Shown: piece after piece, positions 9,701-17,863 of the stretch
Layout: each line of letters opens with the position of its first letter
How positions within the stretch are numbered: position 1 is the first letter of the stretch
Source: Niabella sp.
GTDB taxonomy: Bacteria > Bacteroidota > Bacteroidia > Chitinophagales > Chitinophagaceae
Direction of reading: 5' to 3'
Length of the DNA: 64,000 nucleotides
NCBI GenBank assembly: GCA_017744715.1
Contig: JAGIAT010000015.1
Span: forward strand, 1-64,000
The notes under the pieces: model-generated
Told to the model about the DNA's origin: nothing
Seen by the model: only the letters and a program-made list of their open reading frames with translations
Database searches by the model: none
Position numbers and translations under genes: made by a program

Positions 9701-9810
9701 GCATAACATCCGGACCGTGGATCCGCAACACCATTGACCGGGAAGGTTGTTTGGGCATTAGCTGCCAGGGTCAGCAGCCAACTCACCGGCAGCAGTAGCA
9801 ATTTTTTCAT
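6760..9810 (-). CDS. Secreted tandem amidohydrolase, one active-site half
   Basis: The start MKKLLLLPVSWLLTLAANAQ at 9810 gives a clean signal peptide and 1016 residues; the frame is open 18 codons further. It contains two amidohydrolase-like modules. The first (about 20-440) has FIYPSLIDIYSDYG instead of PGxIDxHxH and so lacks the metal pair, although its C-terminal block ATFLKIADRVGRLEPGYLANF is intact. The second (about 600-960) has the full motif GKHLTPGIIDEHSH (about 630-643), later CHSYVQSE, NTFTHILEGYKVA and the Asp of CINSDDAE. It probably hydrolyses an amide or ring C-N bond in the periplasm; the substrate cannot be told. Confidence 0.85.
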   Translation of the reverse strand: MKKLLLLPVSWLLTLAANAQTTFPVNGVADPRSGCYAFINATIIKDPATTLQKATLLIKEGKVVSVGNGTPPADAVVIDCKGRFIYPSLIDIYSDYGISAPQRSSDAFDYTAPQQFSSATKGAYNWNQAIKSETNAADLFSTDDGKAQPLREMGFGTVLSHYKDGIARGTGVVATLSAKKENLVIIKERAAAFYSFSKGSSRQSYPSSTMGAVALLRQNYLDAQWYKTRPAKEGINKTLEAWNEQQALPQIFETTDKWAGLRADQVGDEFGVQYIIKGGGNEYQRIHEIAATKAPYILSLNFPDAQKVEDPADARFIAWKDLAHWELAPTNPATFEKQKIPFALTAADLKDPKTFWPNLRKAILAGLSAKTALEALTTTPATFLKIADRVGRLEPGYLANFLITNGELFAEKTTLLENWIQGERYDINAKNSTGLTGQYALRITGAGGVTEYQLEVKNNSLATVKTNEALTTKFSSDGNLVSISFSLKPTTKVIGTGQKDSVFENKQAGALIRLSGVNYGDSWQGVGANEKGLPVSWVATLTKTTAAGKDSARQVWEQPEARVVYPFSSYGNTRLPEQETILIKSATVWTNETGGKQEQTDVLVKNGKIAQIGKGIAAAGARVIDGAGKHLTPGIIDEHSHIAVFSINEGAQSVTSEVRIGDNLNPDDINIYRQLSGGVTTSQILHGSANTIGGQSQLIKLRWGADAEGLKFKGADPFIKFALGENVKRTTVTQGNNRYPDTRMGVYEVLNDAFQRARDYEKALKSGDKTIRRDLELDALVEILNHKRFITCHSYVQSEILGLIHIAEKYGFKVNTFTHILEGYKVADRIRQHGANVSTFSDWWAYKTEVQDAIPYNAALMQQLGLNVCINSDDAEMARRLNQEAAKTIKYGGVSEEDALKMVTLNPAKALHIDNRVGSIKVGKDADLVLWSDHPLSIYARAMYTLVDGAIYFNREQDREGRVQAATERNRLLQKMLSAGKNGAATVPAKPTAQVVLHCEEHEQSAGVLDVDAFDL

Positions 9811-10057
9811 TCGCAAAGAAATTTTCAGGAAAATAGGAAAAATAATCCGTTTCTGCAGTTTCATTTGAAAACCAGCTGCAGATAATGTATATCCCGCAAC
9901 CGCAGGTATACCAGCAGTCTTGCAACTCCTAATTAGGAAACGGATTCCCGCCGTGCCTAATGAGCGCTCCGGAACGGATCGTACCAGGCAGCCGCTCCTA
10001 CGGGTGGTGATCCGTTTTGCAGCCGGTCTGTGGTTTTGTACTTCCTGGCTGGGGTAC
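9811..10057. other. Amidohydrolase leader and an intergenic hairpin
   Basis: The DNA upstream of the amidohydrolase operon holds a 12-bp perfect palindrome TCCTAATTAGGA (9927-9938). A long hairpin pairs AACGGATC (9973-9980) with GATCCGTT (10009-10016); its loop contains CCGCTCCTACGGG, related to the CGCTCCTACGGAGC repeat seen near 37.7 and 38.9 kb. No clear TAnnTTTG promoter was found. Confidence 0.4.
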
Positions 10058-10093
10058 TAAAAAATTGTGGGAGACCGGCGGGTCTCCCACAAT
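10058..10093 (-). terminator. Terminator of the ammonium transporter gene
   Basis: A perfect 13-bp stem (ATTGTGGGAGACC and its complement) with the loop GGCG is followed on the minus strand by a run of T residues. It lies 34 bp after the amt stop codon. Confidence 0.9.
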
Positions 10094-10126
10094 ACTGCCG
10101 TGTACGGGCAGCCTTATATATGGCGT

Positions 10127-11452
10127 TTATAAGCTTTCTCCGTGTTGCGACCGGTCCAGGCCCTCCAGCTCTTCATCTTCGCTGGCGCGCAGCGGCGTGA
10201 TGAGGTCGGTTATTTTTAAAAGGATGAACGAAGTCACTAGCACAAATACAATCACTCCCAGCAGCACCAGTACATGGGTGGTAAACAATTTGGTTTCACC
10301 AAAGAGCAAACCATTACCGGTGGTGTTGGCTGTATTGATGGCTTTATTTGCAAAAACACCGGTCAGCAGCATGCCTACCATTCCGCCCACACCATGACAG
10401 GGAAATACATCCAATGTATCATCGATACCGGTTTTCGTTCTCCATTCTACCATCATATTGCTGATGATGGCCGCAACCACGCCTATTACCAGGGCATGTG
10501 GCAAACTTACAAAGCCCGCCGCAGGGGTAATGGCCACCAGGCCTACAACAGCTCCGATGCTTGTACCCATTGCAGACGGTTTTTTACCTCTCAGTGCGTC
10601 AAAAATAACCCAGGCAAATGCGGCAGCTCCGGAAGCCACGGCAGTAGTAGCCAGCGCAGAGGCAGCCAGTGCATTGGCCGCCATGGCAGATCCGCCGTTA
10701 AATCCAAACCAGCCAAACCACAGCAAGCCGGTACCCAGCAGTACATAGGTAATCCGGGCCGGTTTGTTTTCGCCGGTATCGGTTCTTTTTTTAAGGTAAA
10801 TGGCGCCGGCCAGTGCAGCAAGCCCCGCACTCATATGTACCACTGTACCTCCCGCAAAATCCAACACACCTAATTTAAACAAAAAGCCGTCCGGATGCCA
10901 GGTAGCATGCGCCAGCGGGCAATAAATAAAAATAATAAACAGGCATATAAAGAATATATAGGAGGTAAAGCGGATGCGTTCTGAAAAGGCTCCGGTTACG
11001 AGCGCCGGAGTTATAATCGCAAATTTTAACTGGAAGAAGGCAAACACCACCAGCGGTACTGTGGGTGCCAGCGTCCAGGGCTTATGTTCCAGCACGCCGT
11101 TCATCAGGAAAAAAGTACCCGGGTTACCGATAAAACCGCCGATGGAATCACCAAAGGCCAGGCTAAATCCGAAAACCACCCAAATGATCGAAACAATCGC
11201 CATGCAAATAAAGCTTTGCAACATCGTAGAAATCACATTCTTCTTTTTTACCATACCGCCGTAAAAGAAGGCAAGGCCGGGCGTCATGATTAAAACAAGG
11301 GCAGCCGAGGTCAGCATCCAGGCGGTGTCGCCGGAATTGATCTCCGCAAATTGTTTTATTTCTGTGGGATTATGGCCAAACAACAAACTGAGGATTACAA
11401 TCAGGATCAACAATGCAAAGGGGATGATAGCTAGTTTTCGAGTCATTGACAT
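10127..11452 (-). CDS. amtB: Ammonium transporter (Amt/AmtB family)
   Basis: A 441-residue inner-membrane protein with about 11 to 12 helices. The pore twin histidines are visible as H206 (GGTVVHMSAG) and H353 (DVFPCHGVGGMVG), with the family signatures TPGLAFFYGGM and GLLWFGWFGFNGGSA. The first hydrophobic segment may be a signal/extra helix before the Amt core, which starts near NSGDTAWML. The C-terminal tail RASEDEELEGLDRSQHGE is the cytosolic region that GlnK-type PII proteins contact in other bacteria, yet no glnK lies next to it here. It is a single-gene unit with its own terminator. Confidence 0.95.
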   Translation of the reverse strand: MSMTRKLAIIPFALLILIVILSLLFGHNPTEIKQFAEINSGDTAWMLTSAALVLIMTPGLAFFYGGMVKKKNVISTMLQSFICMAIVSIIWVVFGFSLAFGDSIGGFIGNPGTFFLMNGVLEHKPWTLAPTVPLVVFAFFQLKFAIITPALVTGAFSERIRFTSYIFFICLFIIFIYCPLAHATWHPDGFLFKLGVLDFAGGTVVHMSAGLAALAGAIYLKKRTDTGENKPARITYVLLGTGLLWFGWFGFNGGSAMAANALAASALATTAVASGAAAFAWVIFDALRGKKPSAMGTSIGAVVGLVAITPAAGFVSLPHALVIGVVAAIISNMMVEWRTKTGIDDTLDVFPCHGVGGMVGMLLTGVFANKAINTANTTGNGLLFGETKLFTTHVLVLLGVIVFVLVTSFILLKITDLITPLRASEDEELEGLDRSQHGESL

Positions 11453-11704
11453 ATTATATATATTTAGTATTTAAGATTATCAATCGAAAAATGTAAGTAG
11501 GAATAAAAACAGACTGTTTGTTCACCAAAAATATGCATGAAAAATTAAAATAAGTAAAAAATATAATCAAATTATTCATATAATTTTATTTATAATATTT
11601 AAAAGATGCAATTTTCCGCTATTTATTGGGCTTTTAACGCTTCAATAAACACATTAAAATTTATTACACTATTTAATACAGCGTGGATTTCTTCCCCCAG
11701 GGAC
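11453..11704. other. AT-rich leader of the ammonium transporter gene
   Basis: This 250-bp stretch is markedly richer in A and T than its neighbours and carries no gene. It includes an inverted repeat AAACAG-A-CTGTTT (11507-11519), which may be a regulator site for amtB about 55 bp ahead of the start codon. I could not assign a promoter with confidence. Confidence 0.4.
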
Positions 11705-11731
11705 ATAAAAAAAGCCCTGTTGCCAGGGCTT
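11705..11731 (-). terminator. Terminator of the aminotransferase gene
   Basis: AAGCCCTG-TTGC-CAGGGCTT forms an 8-bp stem and is followed on the minus strand by a T-rich run. It lies 21 bp past the aminotransferase stop codon. Confidence 0.88.
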
Positions 11732-11752
11732 GAATATTACTTAACGGGCTAT

Positions 11753-12949
11753 TCAGTTTTTACCCGGATATTCTTTTAACGCCTGCTCCAGGCAATCCAT
11801 AGCAGCGTTAATAGCATCTGTATTGAGTACATAGGCTAACCGGACTTCGTTAATACCCAATCCCGGGGTAGCATAAAAACCGGTTGCAGGCGCCAGCATC
11901 AAGGTTTGGTTGTGATAGTTAAACGATTCCAGCAACCATTGGCAGAACCGGTCACAATCATCGATCGGTAACCGGGCCATTGCATAAAAAGCGCCTCCGG
12001 GGTTGGGGCAAAACACGCCTTCCATGGCATTCAGCCGGCGCACGAGCAAATCGCGGCGGTGTTCGTATTCTTCCCTGGTGCCATCAAAATAATCTTCGGG
12101 AAGGTCTACGGCCGCTTCGCCCATAATCTGAGCCAGTCCGGGCGGGCTCAGGCGCGCCTGCGCAAATTTCAGCGCCGTACTATAGATAGCCGCATTGCGG
12201 GTAACCAGTGCGCCGATCCGCGCACCACAGGCGCTGTAACGCTTGCTGATGGTATCCAGCAGTACTACATTTTCATCCAGTCCTTCCAGCTGAAGTGCGC
12301 TGATATATTCGGTATCGGCATAACGGAATTCCCGGTAAGCCTCGTCTGAAAAAAGGTATAACTGGTATTTTTTGCAAATAACACCCAGCGCTTCCACCTC
12401 CTGCCGGCTGTAAAGATAACCGGTAGGATTATTGGGGTTACAGATCAGTATCGCCCGGGTCCTGTCGGAGATCACCCGTTCAAATTCCGGTACGGGAGGC
12501 AGCGCGAAGCCGGTATCGATGGCCGATGGTATGGGTACAACTTTTACACCGGCGGTGCAGGCAAACCCATTATAATTTGCGTAGAATGGTTCAGGTACAA
12601 TGACTTCATCGCCCGGGTTCAGGCAACTGAAGAATGCGAATAATATAGCTTCACTCCCACCCGTGGTTACCATGATCTGCTCATGTGTAACATGGATCCC
12701 GATCCGCTGATAATATTGCACCAGCTTCCGGCGGTAACTTTCATTGCCCGCGCTGTGGCTGTATTCCAGTACCGGCATTTGCACATCCCTTACCGCCTGC
12801 ATAATGGCCGGAGGGGTTTCGATATCGGGCTGACCGATATTGAGGTGATAGACCGTCATCCCTCTTCGTTTTGCTGCCTCGGCATAAGGCACCAGCTTCC
12901 GGATGGGTGAAGCCGGCATATCTACTCCTCTTTGAGAAATTCTAAGCAT
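11753..12949 (-). CDS. PLP-dependent class I/II aminotransferase
   Basis: A 398-residue fold-type I aminotransferase. Visible residues are the cofactor-contacting NPNNPTG (171-177), Asp202 and Tyr205 (SDEAYREF), and the Schiff-base Lys236 in DTISKRYSACGARIG. The overall pattern resembles the aspartate/aromatic-type subgroup, but the amino acid substrate is not decidable from motifs. It is cytosolic and appears to be a single-gene unit, ended by a hairpin terminator and preceded by the terminator of the DUF1573 gene. Confidence 0.92.
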   Translation of the reverse strand: MLRISQRGVDMPASPIRKLVPYAEAAKRRGMTVYHLNIGQPDIETPPAIMQAVRDVQMPVLEYSHSAGNESYRRKLVQYYQRIGIHVTHEQIMVTTGGSEAILFAFFSCLNPGDEVIVPEPFYANYNGFACTAGVKVVPIPSAIDTGFALPPVPEFERVISDRTRAILICNPNNPTGYLYSRQEVEALGVICKKYQLYLFSDEAYREFRYADTEYISALQLEGLDENVVLLDTISKRYSACGARIGALVTRNAAIYSTALKFAQARLSPPGLAQIMGEAAVDLPEDYFDGTREEYEHRRDLLVRRLNAMEGVFCPNPGGAFYAMARLPIDDCDRFCQWLLESFNYHNQTLMLAPATGFYATPGLGINEVRLAYVLNTDAINAAMDCLEQALKEYPGKN

Positions 12950-12967
12950 ACTGAAAAATAAGAGGGC

Positions 12968-13000
12968 AAAAATAAAAAAATTCCATCTTTACAGATGGAA
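12968..13000 (-). terminator. Terminator of the DUF1573 gene
   Basis: TTCCATC-TTTACA-GATGGAA pairs over 7 bp and is followed on the minus strand by TTTTTTTATTTTT. It separates the DUF1573 gene from the aminotransferase gene. Confidence 0.85.
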
Positions 13001-13042
13001 TAAGTTGAAACTGTTCAATAAAACTAAAAAAAACTAAACTCT

Positions 13043-13432
13043 TTAGATGATCTCACCGGTAAAATACACCGTTTTGGGCTGAACGCCTTTAATTTTTATG
13101 GTAACATCTTTATTAAAAGGCTGACCAGCCGGAGCGGTAGCATCATAACCAACTTTTATTTTGCCCACTTTACCCGGCATAATGGGTGCCGCAGGTTTTT
13201 CAGCAACCGTACAACCGCAACCCACCACTACATTTTCCACAATTACCGGTTTTTTGCTGATATTGGTAAATTCCATAAAAAAAGTTGTGGCTTCTTTATA
13301 CTTGATTTTACCAAGATCATATTTTTCTTTTGCCATTTTAATCACCTGGTCTGCAGGTGTTGCTTCCTGCGCCTGTGCTGTAACTGCAAAACCCACCAAA
13401 AACAAAACCGCTAAAAGATAAAAATGCTTCAT
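13043..13432 (-). CDS. DUF1573 secreted protein
   Basis: The start at 13432 gives MKHFYLLAVLFLVGFAVTAQAQ, a good signal peptide, and a 129-residue protein; the frame runs on upstream without signal character. The rest is one DUF1573 Ig-like domain with the hallmark NVVVGCGCTVAEKP, where the CGC pair is conserved in the family. Such proteins are exported and common in Bacteroidota, but their function is unknown. It is transcribed divergently from the E1 gene and ends at its own terminator. Confidence 0.88.
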   Translation of the reverse strand: MKHFYLLAVLFLVGFAVTAQAQEATPADQVIKMAKEKYDLGKIKYKEATTFFMEFTNISKKPVIVENVVVGCGCTVAEKPAAPIMPGKVGKIKVGYDATAPAGQPFNKDVTIKIKGVQPKTVYFTGEII

Positions 13433-13467
13433 ATTCCTATTTTTTGTGATGACTGATGTAAAAACAA

Positions 13468-13502
13468 CAAAATTACGATATAGATGTTCAACAGTTTGCA
13501 AA
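13468..13502 (-). promoter_or_regulatory. Possible promoter of the DUF1573 gene
   Basis: On the minus strand, TTTG (13502-13499) and TAATTTTG (13475-13468) match both Bacteroidota elements. The 23-nt spacer is a little long. The predicted start would leave a leader of about 30 nt before the ATG at 13432. Confidence 0.4.
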
Positions 13503-13568
13503 AGTTGCACGGTTCTTTGAAAAATTATTCAGCAATGAGTATATTGTGATATCCCTATTTTTGCCAAT

Positions 13569-15956
13569 ATGGAGAATAAGACTTCCAACCTTACTACCCC
13601 GGGTGAAATGCTTTCTTTTGATCGGTTCAAAGATGGCGTTCTTCATGACTATTATATTGCCTGCCTGAGTCGAGAAACCAGCTTGCTGGGACGTAGAGAG
13701 GTACTGACCGGCAAAGCAAAATTTGGCATTTTCGGAGACGGAAAGGAAGTTGCCCAGGTAGCGATGGCTAAATTTTTTAAACCGGGTGACTGGCGCAGCG
13801 GGTATTACCGCGATCAGACCTTTATGTTTGCCATTGGAGTGGGCACCCCGCAACAATATTTCGCACAATTATATGCAGATCCGGATCCGCACAATGAACC
13901 GTTCAGCATGGGACGGCAAATGAACAGTCATTATACCAGCCGGAATGTGGATGCGGAAGGCAACTGGCTGAACCTGGCAGCGATCAAGAACACAGCCACG
14001 GATATGGCCCCTACCGCCGCCCAGATGCCCCGGTCCTTTGGCCTGGCATACGCATCTAAAAGTTTCCGGGAAGTACCGGAACTGCAACAGTTTAAAAATT
14101 TATCCAATAACGGTAACGAGGTTTGCTTTTGCACCATTGGGGATGCCTCTACCAGCGAAGGCCATTTTTGGGAAACCGTAAATGCAGCGGGTGTGGCGCA
14201 GGTGCCGCTTGTTATTTTTGTTTGGGATGACGGGTACGGGATCTCGGTACCGCGTGAAATGCAGACCACAAAAGGCTCCATTTCCGCAGCCCTGAAAGGG
14301 TTTGAGAAAGAAGAAGGCACCAACGGATTTTATATTTCAAAAGTGCAGGGCTGGGATTATATGGGCATGATCGAGGCCTTTGAAGAAGGCATTGCCCTGG
14401 CACGCGAAACCCATACCCCGGTGCTGTTTCATGTAGATGAGCTTACACAACCGCAGGGACACAGTACCTCAGGAAGCCATGAGCGGTATAAATCTACCGA
14501 ACGCCTGGAATGGGAACGGGAGCGCGATTGCCTGAAAAAAATGAAGGAATGGGTCCTGAAAAACGGGCTTACAGACGAAGCAACACTTGAAAAAATAGAA
14601 GCGGATGCCCGGAAAAATGTAAAAGAGGGCCGCGACAATGCCTGGAAGGATTACCTGAAACCGATTAAGGACCAGGTGGAGCAAACCAGGAACCTGCTGA
14701 ATCAGCTGATCCAGGAAGTACCCGAAAAAGGTGCCGAACTAAAAAAGCTGATCCCCGATCTGGTTACCAACCGGGAACCGCTCCGCAAAAATGTATTACA
14801 AACTTTGTACAAAGCCATTCTTATCTGCGGCGATAAAGCCGGCCGTGTACAGGCATATTACGATGCGTTGTGCAAGGAGAATGCGGCTATTTACAACTCA
14901 AATTTATATAACGAGGGAGCCAAAAGCGCTTTAAAGGTGCCGGCGGTAGCTCCTGTAATCACCGAAGATTCGCCGCTTATCAACGGGTATGAGATCCTGA
15001 ACCATTATTTTGACCAGCTTTTTGCCAACAATCCCAAAGTACTGGCATTTGGAGAAGACCTGGGGCAGATCGGGGATGTAAACCAGGGATTTGCCGGCTT
15101 GCAAAAAAAACACGGTGTGGAGCGGATCTCGGATACCGGTATTCACGAACTGAGCATTATGGGACGCGGGATCGGGCTTGCCTTAAGGGGATTAAGACCC
15201 ATTGCCGAAATCCAGTATCTCGACTACCTGGTTTACGGCCTGCAGCCGCTGACGGATGACGTAGCTTCCCTTCAGTACCGCACCGGCGGACAACAGTTTT
15301 GTCCGATCATTATCCGCAGCCGGGGCCACCGGCTGGAAGGCATCTGGCACAGCGGGTCTCCAATGGGCATGATCATTAATTCATTGCGCGGCATACATAT
15401 TTGCGTACCCCGCAATATGGTGCAGGCGGCCGGTATGTACAATACACTGCTGCAAAGCAACGATCCCGGCCTCATCGTAGAAAGTTTGAATGGCTACCGG
15501 TTAAAAGAGCGGCTGCCGGAAAACCTGGACACGATGACCGTTCCGCTGGGCATACCTGAAATACTGCAGGAGGGCACCGATATCACGATCGTCAGCTATG
15601 GCTCTACCCTGCGGATCATTCAGGATGCACTGCAGAAAATTGCCCCGCTGGGCATCCGCTGTGAGCTGATTGATGTGCAAACACTGTTGCCGTTTGACAT
15701 TCATCACCGGATTTTAGATTCCCTGAAAAAAACCAACCGCATTCTTTTTATTGATGAGGATGTACCGGGAGGTGCAGCAGCCTATATGTTTAACAAAGTA
15801 ATGGAAGAACAGGGGGGATACCGCTACCTGGATGTGGCTCCGCGCACGATCACCGCAAAGGAGCACCGCCCGGGTTACGGAAGCGACGGCGACTACTTCA
15901 GCAAACCCAATGCGGAGGAAATTGCAGCCGTGCTGATTGATATGATGCGGGAGTAA
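13569..15956 (+). CDS. 2-oxoacid dehydrogenase E1, fused alpha and beta subunits
   Basis: A 795-residue thiamine diphosphate enzyme. The alpha part (about 20-345) carries the cofactor motif as GDASTSEGHFWE (191-202) and DDGYGIS (220-226), where many E1 proteins have GDG and NNxY. A charged helical linker (about 300-440) leads to the beta part (about 465-795), with VLAFGEDLG and the C-terminal transketolase domain ending at KEHRPGYGSDGDYFSKP. Fused E1 proteins of this type decarboxylate branched-chain 2-oxoacids or pyruvate and pass the acyl group to E2; no E2 or E3 gene is nearby. Branched-chain substrates would feed the leucine genes at 42-52 kb, but that is inference. Confidence 0.9.
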   Translation: MENKTSNLTTPGEMLSFDRFKDGVLHDYYIACLSRETSLLGRREVLTGKAKFGIFGDGKEVAQVAMAKFFKPGDWRSGYYRDQTFMFAIGVGTPQQYFAQLYADPDPHNEPFSMGRQMNSHYTSRNVDAEGNWLNLAAIKNTATDMAPTAAQMPRSFGLAYASKSFREVPELQQFKNLSNNGNEVCFCTIGDASTSEGHFWETVNAAGVAQVPLVIFVWDDGYGISVPREMQTTKGSISAALKGFEKEEGTNGFYISKVQGWDYMGMIEAFEEGIALARETHTPVLFHVDELTQPQGHSTSGSHERYKSTERLEWERERDCLKKMKEWVLKNGLTDEATLEKIEADARKNVKEGRDNAWKDYLKPIKDQVEQTRNLLNQLIQEVPEKGAELKKLIPDLVTNREPLRKNVLQTLYKAILICGDKAGRVQAYYDALCKENAAIYNSNLYNEGAKSALKVPAVAPVITEDSPLINGYEILNHYFDQLFANNPKVLAFGEDLGQIGDVNQGFAGLQKKHGVERISDTGIHELSIMGRGIGLALRGLRPIAEIQYLDYLVYGLQPLTDDVASLQYRTGGQQFCPIIIRSRGHRLEGIWHSGSPMGMIINSLRGIHICVPRNMVQAAGMYNTLLQSNDPGLIVESLNGYRLKERLPENLDTMTVPLGIPEILQEGTDITIVSYGSTLRIIQDALQKIAPLGIRCELIDVQTLLPFDIHHRILDSLKKTNRILFIDEDVPGGAAAYMFNKVMEEQGGYRYLDVAPRTITAKEHRPGYGSDGDYFSKPNAEEIAAVLIDMMRE

Positions 15957-15962
15957 TTTTTC

Positions 15963-15990
15963 GTTTCAGGTTTAAAGCTTAAAGTTCCCG
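15963..15990. repeat. Intergenic CAGGTTTAAAG-type repeat
   Basis: TTTCAGGTTTAAAGCTTAAA followed by GTTCCCGGTT is a variant of the repeat at 45-80 and 48439-48500. Confidence 0.4.
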
Positions 15991-16051
15991 GTTCGGCCAT
16001 TAACGGGGCTTTTGTATCTTAGTAAGTTGGTCAGAAATCAGAAATTAGAAA

Positions 16052-16390
16052 ATGGAAACATTAAATAGATATTGCCTTGCCCTGGATTTAAAGAACGATC
16101 CGGTACTCATCGCTGAATATGAAGCCTATCATCAGGCGGTATGGCCGGAGATCCTGCAAAGCATCCGCGATTCGGACATCCGGCATATGGAAATTTTCCG
16201 GGTAGAGAACCGCTTGTTTATGATCATAGAGGCCGGACCGGCATTTTCTTTTGAGAAAAAGCAGGCTGCCGATGCACAAAATGAAAAGGTGCAGGAATGG
16301 GAAACGCTCATGTGGAAGTACCAGCAGGCATTGCCCACTGCAAACCCGGGCGAAAAGTGGATTCCGGCCCAATCCATTTTCAAGATGTGA
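16052..16390 (+). CDS. rhaM: L-rhamnose mutarotase-family protein
   Basis: A 112-residue single-domain cytosolic protein of the RhaM (DUF718) family, the usual length. The catalytic pattern Y-x3-H followed by WPE is present (EYEAYHQAVWPEI, about residues 23-35), as is the C-terminal WETLMWKYQQALP. It would interconvert the anomers of L-rhamnose or a related 6-deoxyhexose such as L-fucose. It stands alone here, away from the glycan locus at 28-42 kb, which encodes a second copy fused to a beta-helix. Confidence 0.85.
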   Translation: METLNRYCLALDLKNDPVLIAEYEAYHQAVWPEILQSIRDSDIRHMEIFRVENRLFMIIEAGPAFSFEKKQAADAQNEKVQEWETLMWKYQQALPTANPGEKWIPAQSIFKM

Positions 16391-16528
16391 TTGATCCTGA
16401 TTAAGTAATGCCGGCCGGTCCCCGGTTGTTTTGTTTTTTAACAGCCCGCATCAAACCTTTCTTTGAAGTCTGCCGTCTATCTCTCAAAATTTGGCATTTC
16501 AATTGCATAAAGCATAAAAACATTGATT

Positions 16529-17026
16529 ATGAAAAGAATTTCACAAATCGCCCTGCTTCTGATTACCGTTACCATTATAGGCACGGCCTGCTCCAATAGT
16601 AAAAAAAGCGCTTCCACTACCGTTCCCCGCCAGGATTTTAAAGGCACCTGGGTGGTAACCGGCACCAGCGTGGAAGGTACCGATACAAAGAACCTGAAGG
16701 TGGAAGCTTTTGATGATGTGGCGTTGAAATGTTTTGAAGGCAGCGTATGGGTATTTCCTAATAATGGCTACGGCAGCTATACGATCAACGGGCAGGACTG
16801 CTCAGGCGGTGCACGCCAGATCTTATGGTCTACCCGCAACAGCAACGGTGTTACCCACCTCAATTTCAAACGTGTAGACGGATTAAAGAAAAATCAATCT
16901 AAAAACGTTGCAGAGGGATATTCGATGGAAGTAACGTCTTCCGGAGATGGTCATTTTATTGCCCAGTCGCCCATTTCCTTTGAAGGGAAGACCATTTACA
17001 TCGTTTACAATTTCCAACGACAATAA
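16529..17026 (+). CDS. Lipocalin-like lipoprotein
   Basis: The ATG at 16529 gives MKRISQIALLLITVTIIGTAC, a lipoprotein signal peptide with Cys21 as the lipidation site, and 165 residues in total. The mature part begins with a Ser/Lys linker, then FKGTWVVTGTSVEG, the typical first strand of Bacteroidota lipocalin-like domains (Gly-x-Trp), and continues with alternating strands to IYIVYNFQRQ. It probably binds a small hydrophobic ligand or stabilises the envelope; the ligand is unknown. A strong terminator follows. Confidence 0.75.
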   Translation: MKRISQIALLLITVTIIGTACSNSKKSASTTVPRQDFKGTWVVTGTSVEGTDTKNLKVEAFDDVALKCFEGSVWVFPNNGYGSYTINGQDCSGGARQILWSTRNSNGVTHLNFKRVDGLKKNQSKNVAEGYSMEVTSSGDGHFIAQSPISFEGKTIYIVYNFQRQ

Positions 17027-17065
17027 TTTTTCCAAGAACAAGAACCATTAACCTTCCAAATAACA

Positions 17066-17096
17066 AAAACCGTTTCTGCTTTGAAACGGTTTTTTA
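17066..17096 (+). terminator. Terminator after the lipocalin-like gene
   Basis: AAAACCGTTTC-TGCTTT-GAAACGGTTTT pairs over 11 bp and is followed by further T residues on the plus strand. Confidence 0.92.
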
Positions 17097-17198
17097 TTTT
17101 CCTGTTACTGAAGCCGCCGCGCCTGATCTTCAAATATGCTGAACCTGGTGCTGCCGGCCATCTTCTAAAACAAAGGATAGAGTGCCGGTTACTGGCAT

Positions 17199-17789
17199 AT
17201 GACTTGTAATAATAAAAGCATGCTTAAAAAAAACAAACTCCGTGAATGGGTGCCCTGGGCACAGCGACGAAGCAATCCGGATATCTTTTACTTCAGAAAA
17301 GACCATCTTATTCCCAACAGTCCGCACCCGCTGCTTGTTTACAGAAACTTCTTTAACAAAGAAGGTGAGGCCTGCGAAAACTGGCTGAAAAAGAAGTTCG
17401 CCGCTCATCATTGGTTTCCGTTTGCAGGTGTACCACCCTTTGATGCGATCTTTTATTATATCAATACACATGTGGTGCTGGGCGTTTGCGCCGGGGTGGC
17501 CAAATGGCAGCTTGGCGGCACACTGGGCCTGACCATGGTTGTTGAAAAAGGAGATGTGCTGGTAATTCCGGCCGGGGTAGCCCTGCAGCATCTTGAATCG
17601 AGCGTCGATTTTAAGATCACCGGTGCATCCGCTCTTAATGTGGTACCAAAGATCCGGAAGGAAACCTCCGGTCATTCAAAAGATCCCGGCCATGTGGCTG
17701 ATATTCCAATCCCGGAAACAGATCCGGTGCTTGGTACAGATGACGGACTGCTAACCATCTGGTTGCAGGCCGATATGCCCTCCCGGTAA
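17199..17789 (+). CDS. YjlB-like cupin protein
   Basis: A 196-residue cytosolic protein that looks like the single-cupin YjlB family: HHWFPFAGVPPFDAIFYYINTHVVLGVCAGVAKWQLGG gives the first cupin strand set, here described in two parts (about 71-85 and 86-108), and GDVLVIPAGVALQHL the second. The His of NTH and the His of LQHL could bind a metal, but the first cupin motif is degenerate. The start is uncertain: ATG at 17220 (MLKKNKLREW) is as good as that at 17199. The gene converges on pyrF. Function unknown. Confidence 0.72.
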   Translation: MTCNNKSMLKKNKLREWVPWAQRRSNPDIFYFRKDHLIPNSPHPLLVYRNFFNKEGEACENWLKKKFAAHHWFPFAGVPPFDAIFYYINTHVVLGVCAGVAKWQLGGTLGLTMVVEKGDVLVIPAGVALQHLESSVDFKITGASALNVVPKIRKETSGHSKDPGHVADIPIPETDPVLGTDDGLLTIWLQADMPSR

Positions 17790-17863
17790 TAACACGCCTC
17801 TAAACATAGTACCAGCCCCTGGTTTTGTTGCGTTGCCAATCTTATGGTTCCCGATTTGCCTTT

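Noticed and set aside
13556..13563. TATTTTTG as a -7 element for the E1 gene
   Set aside because: It ends only 5 bp before the ATG and no TTTG lies at the right distance upstream.
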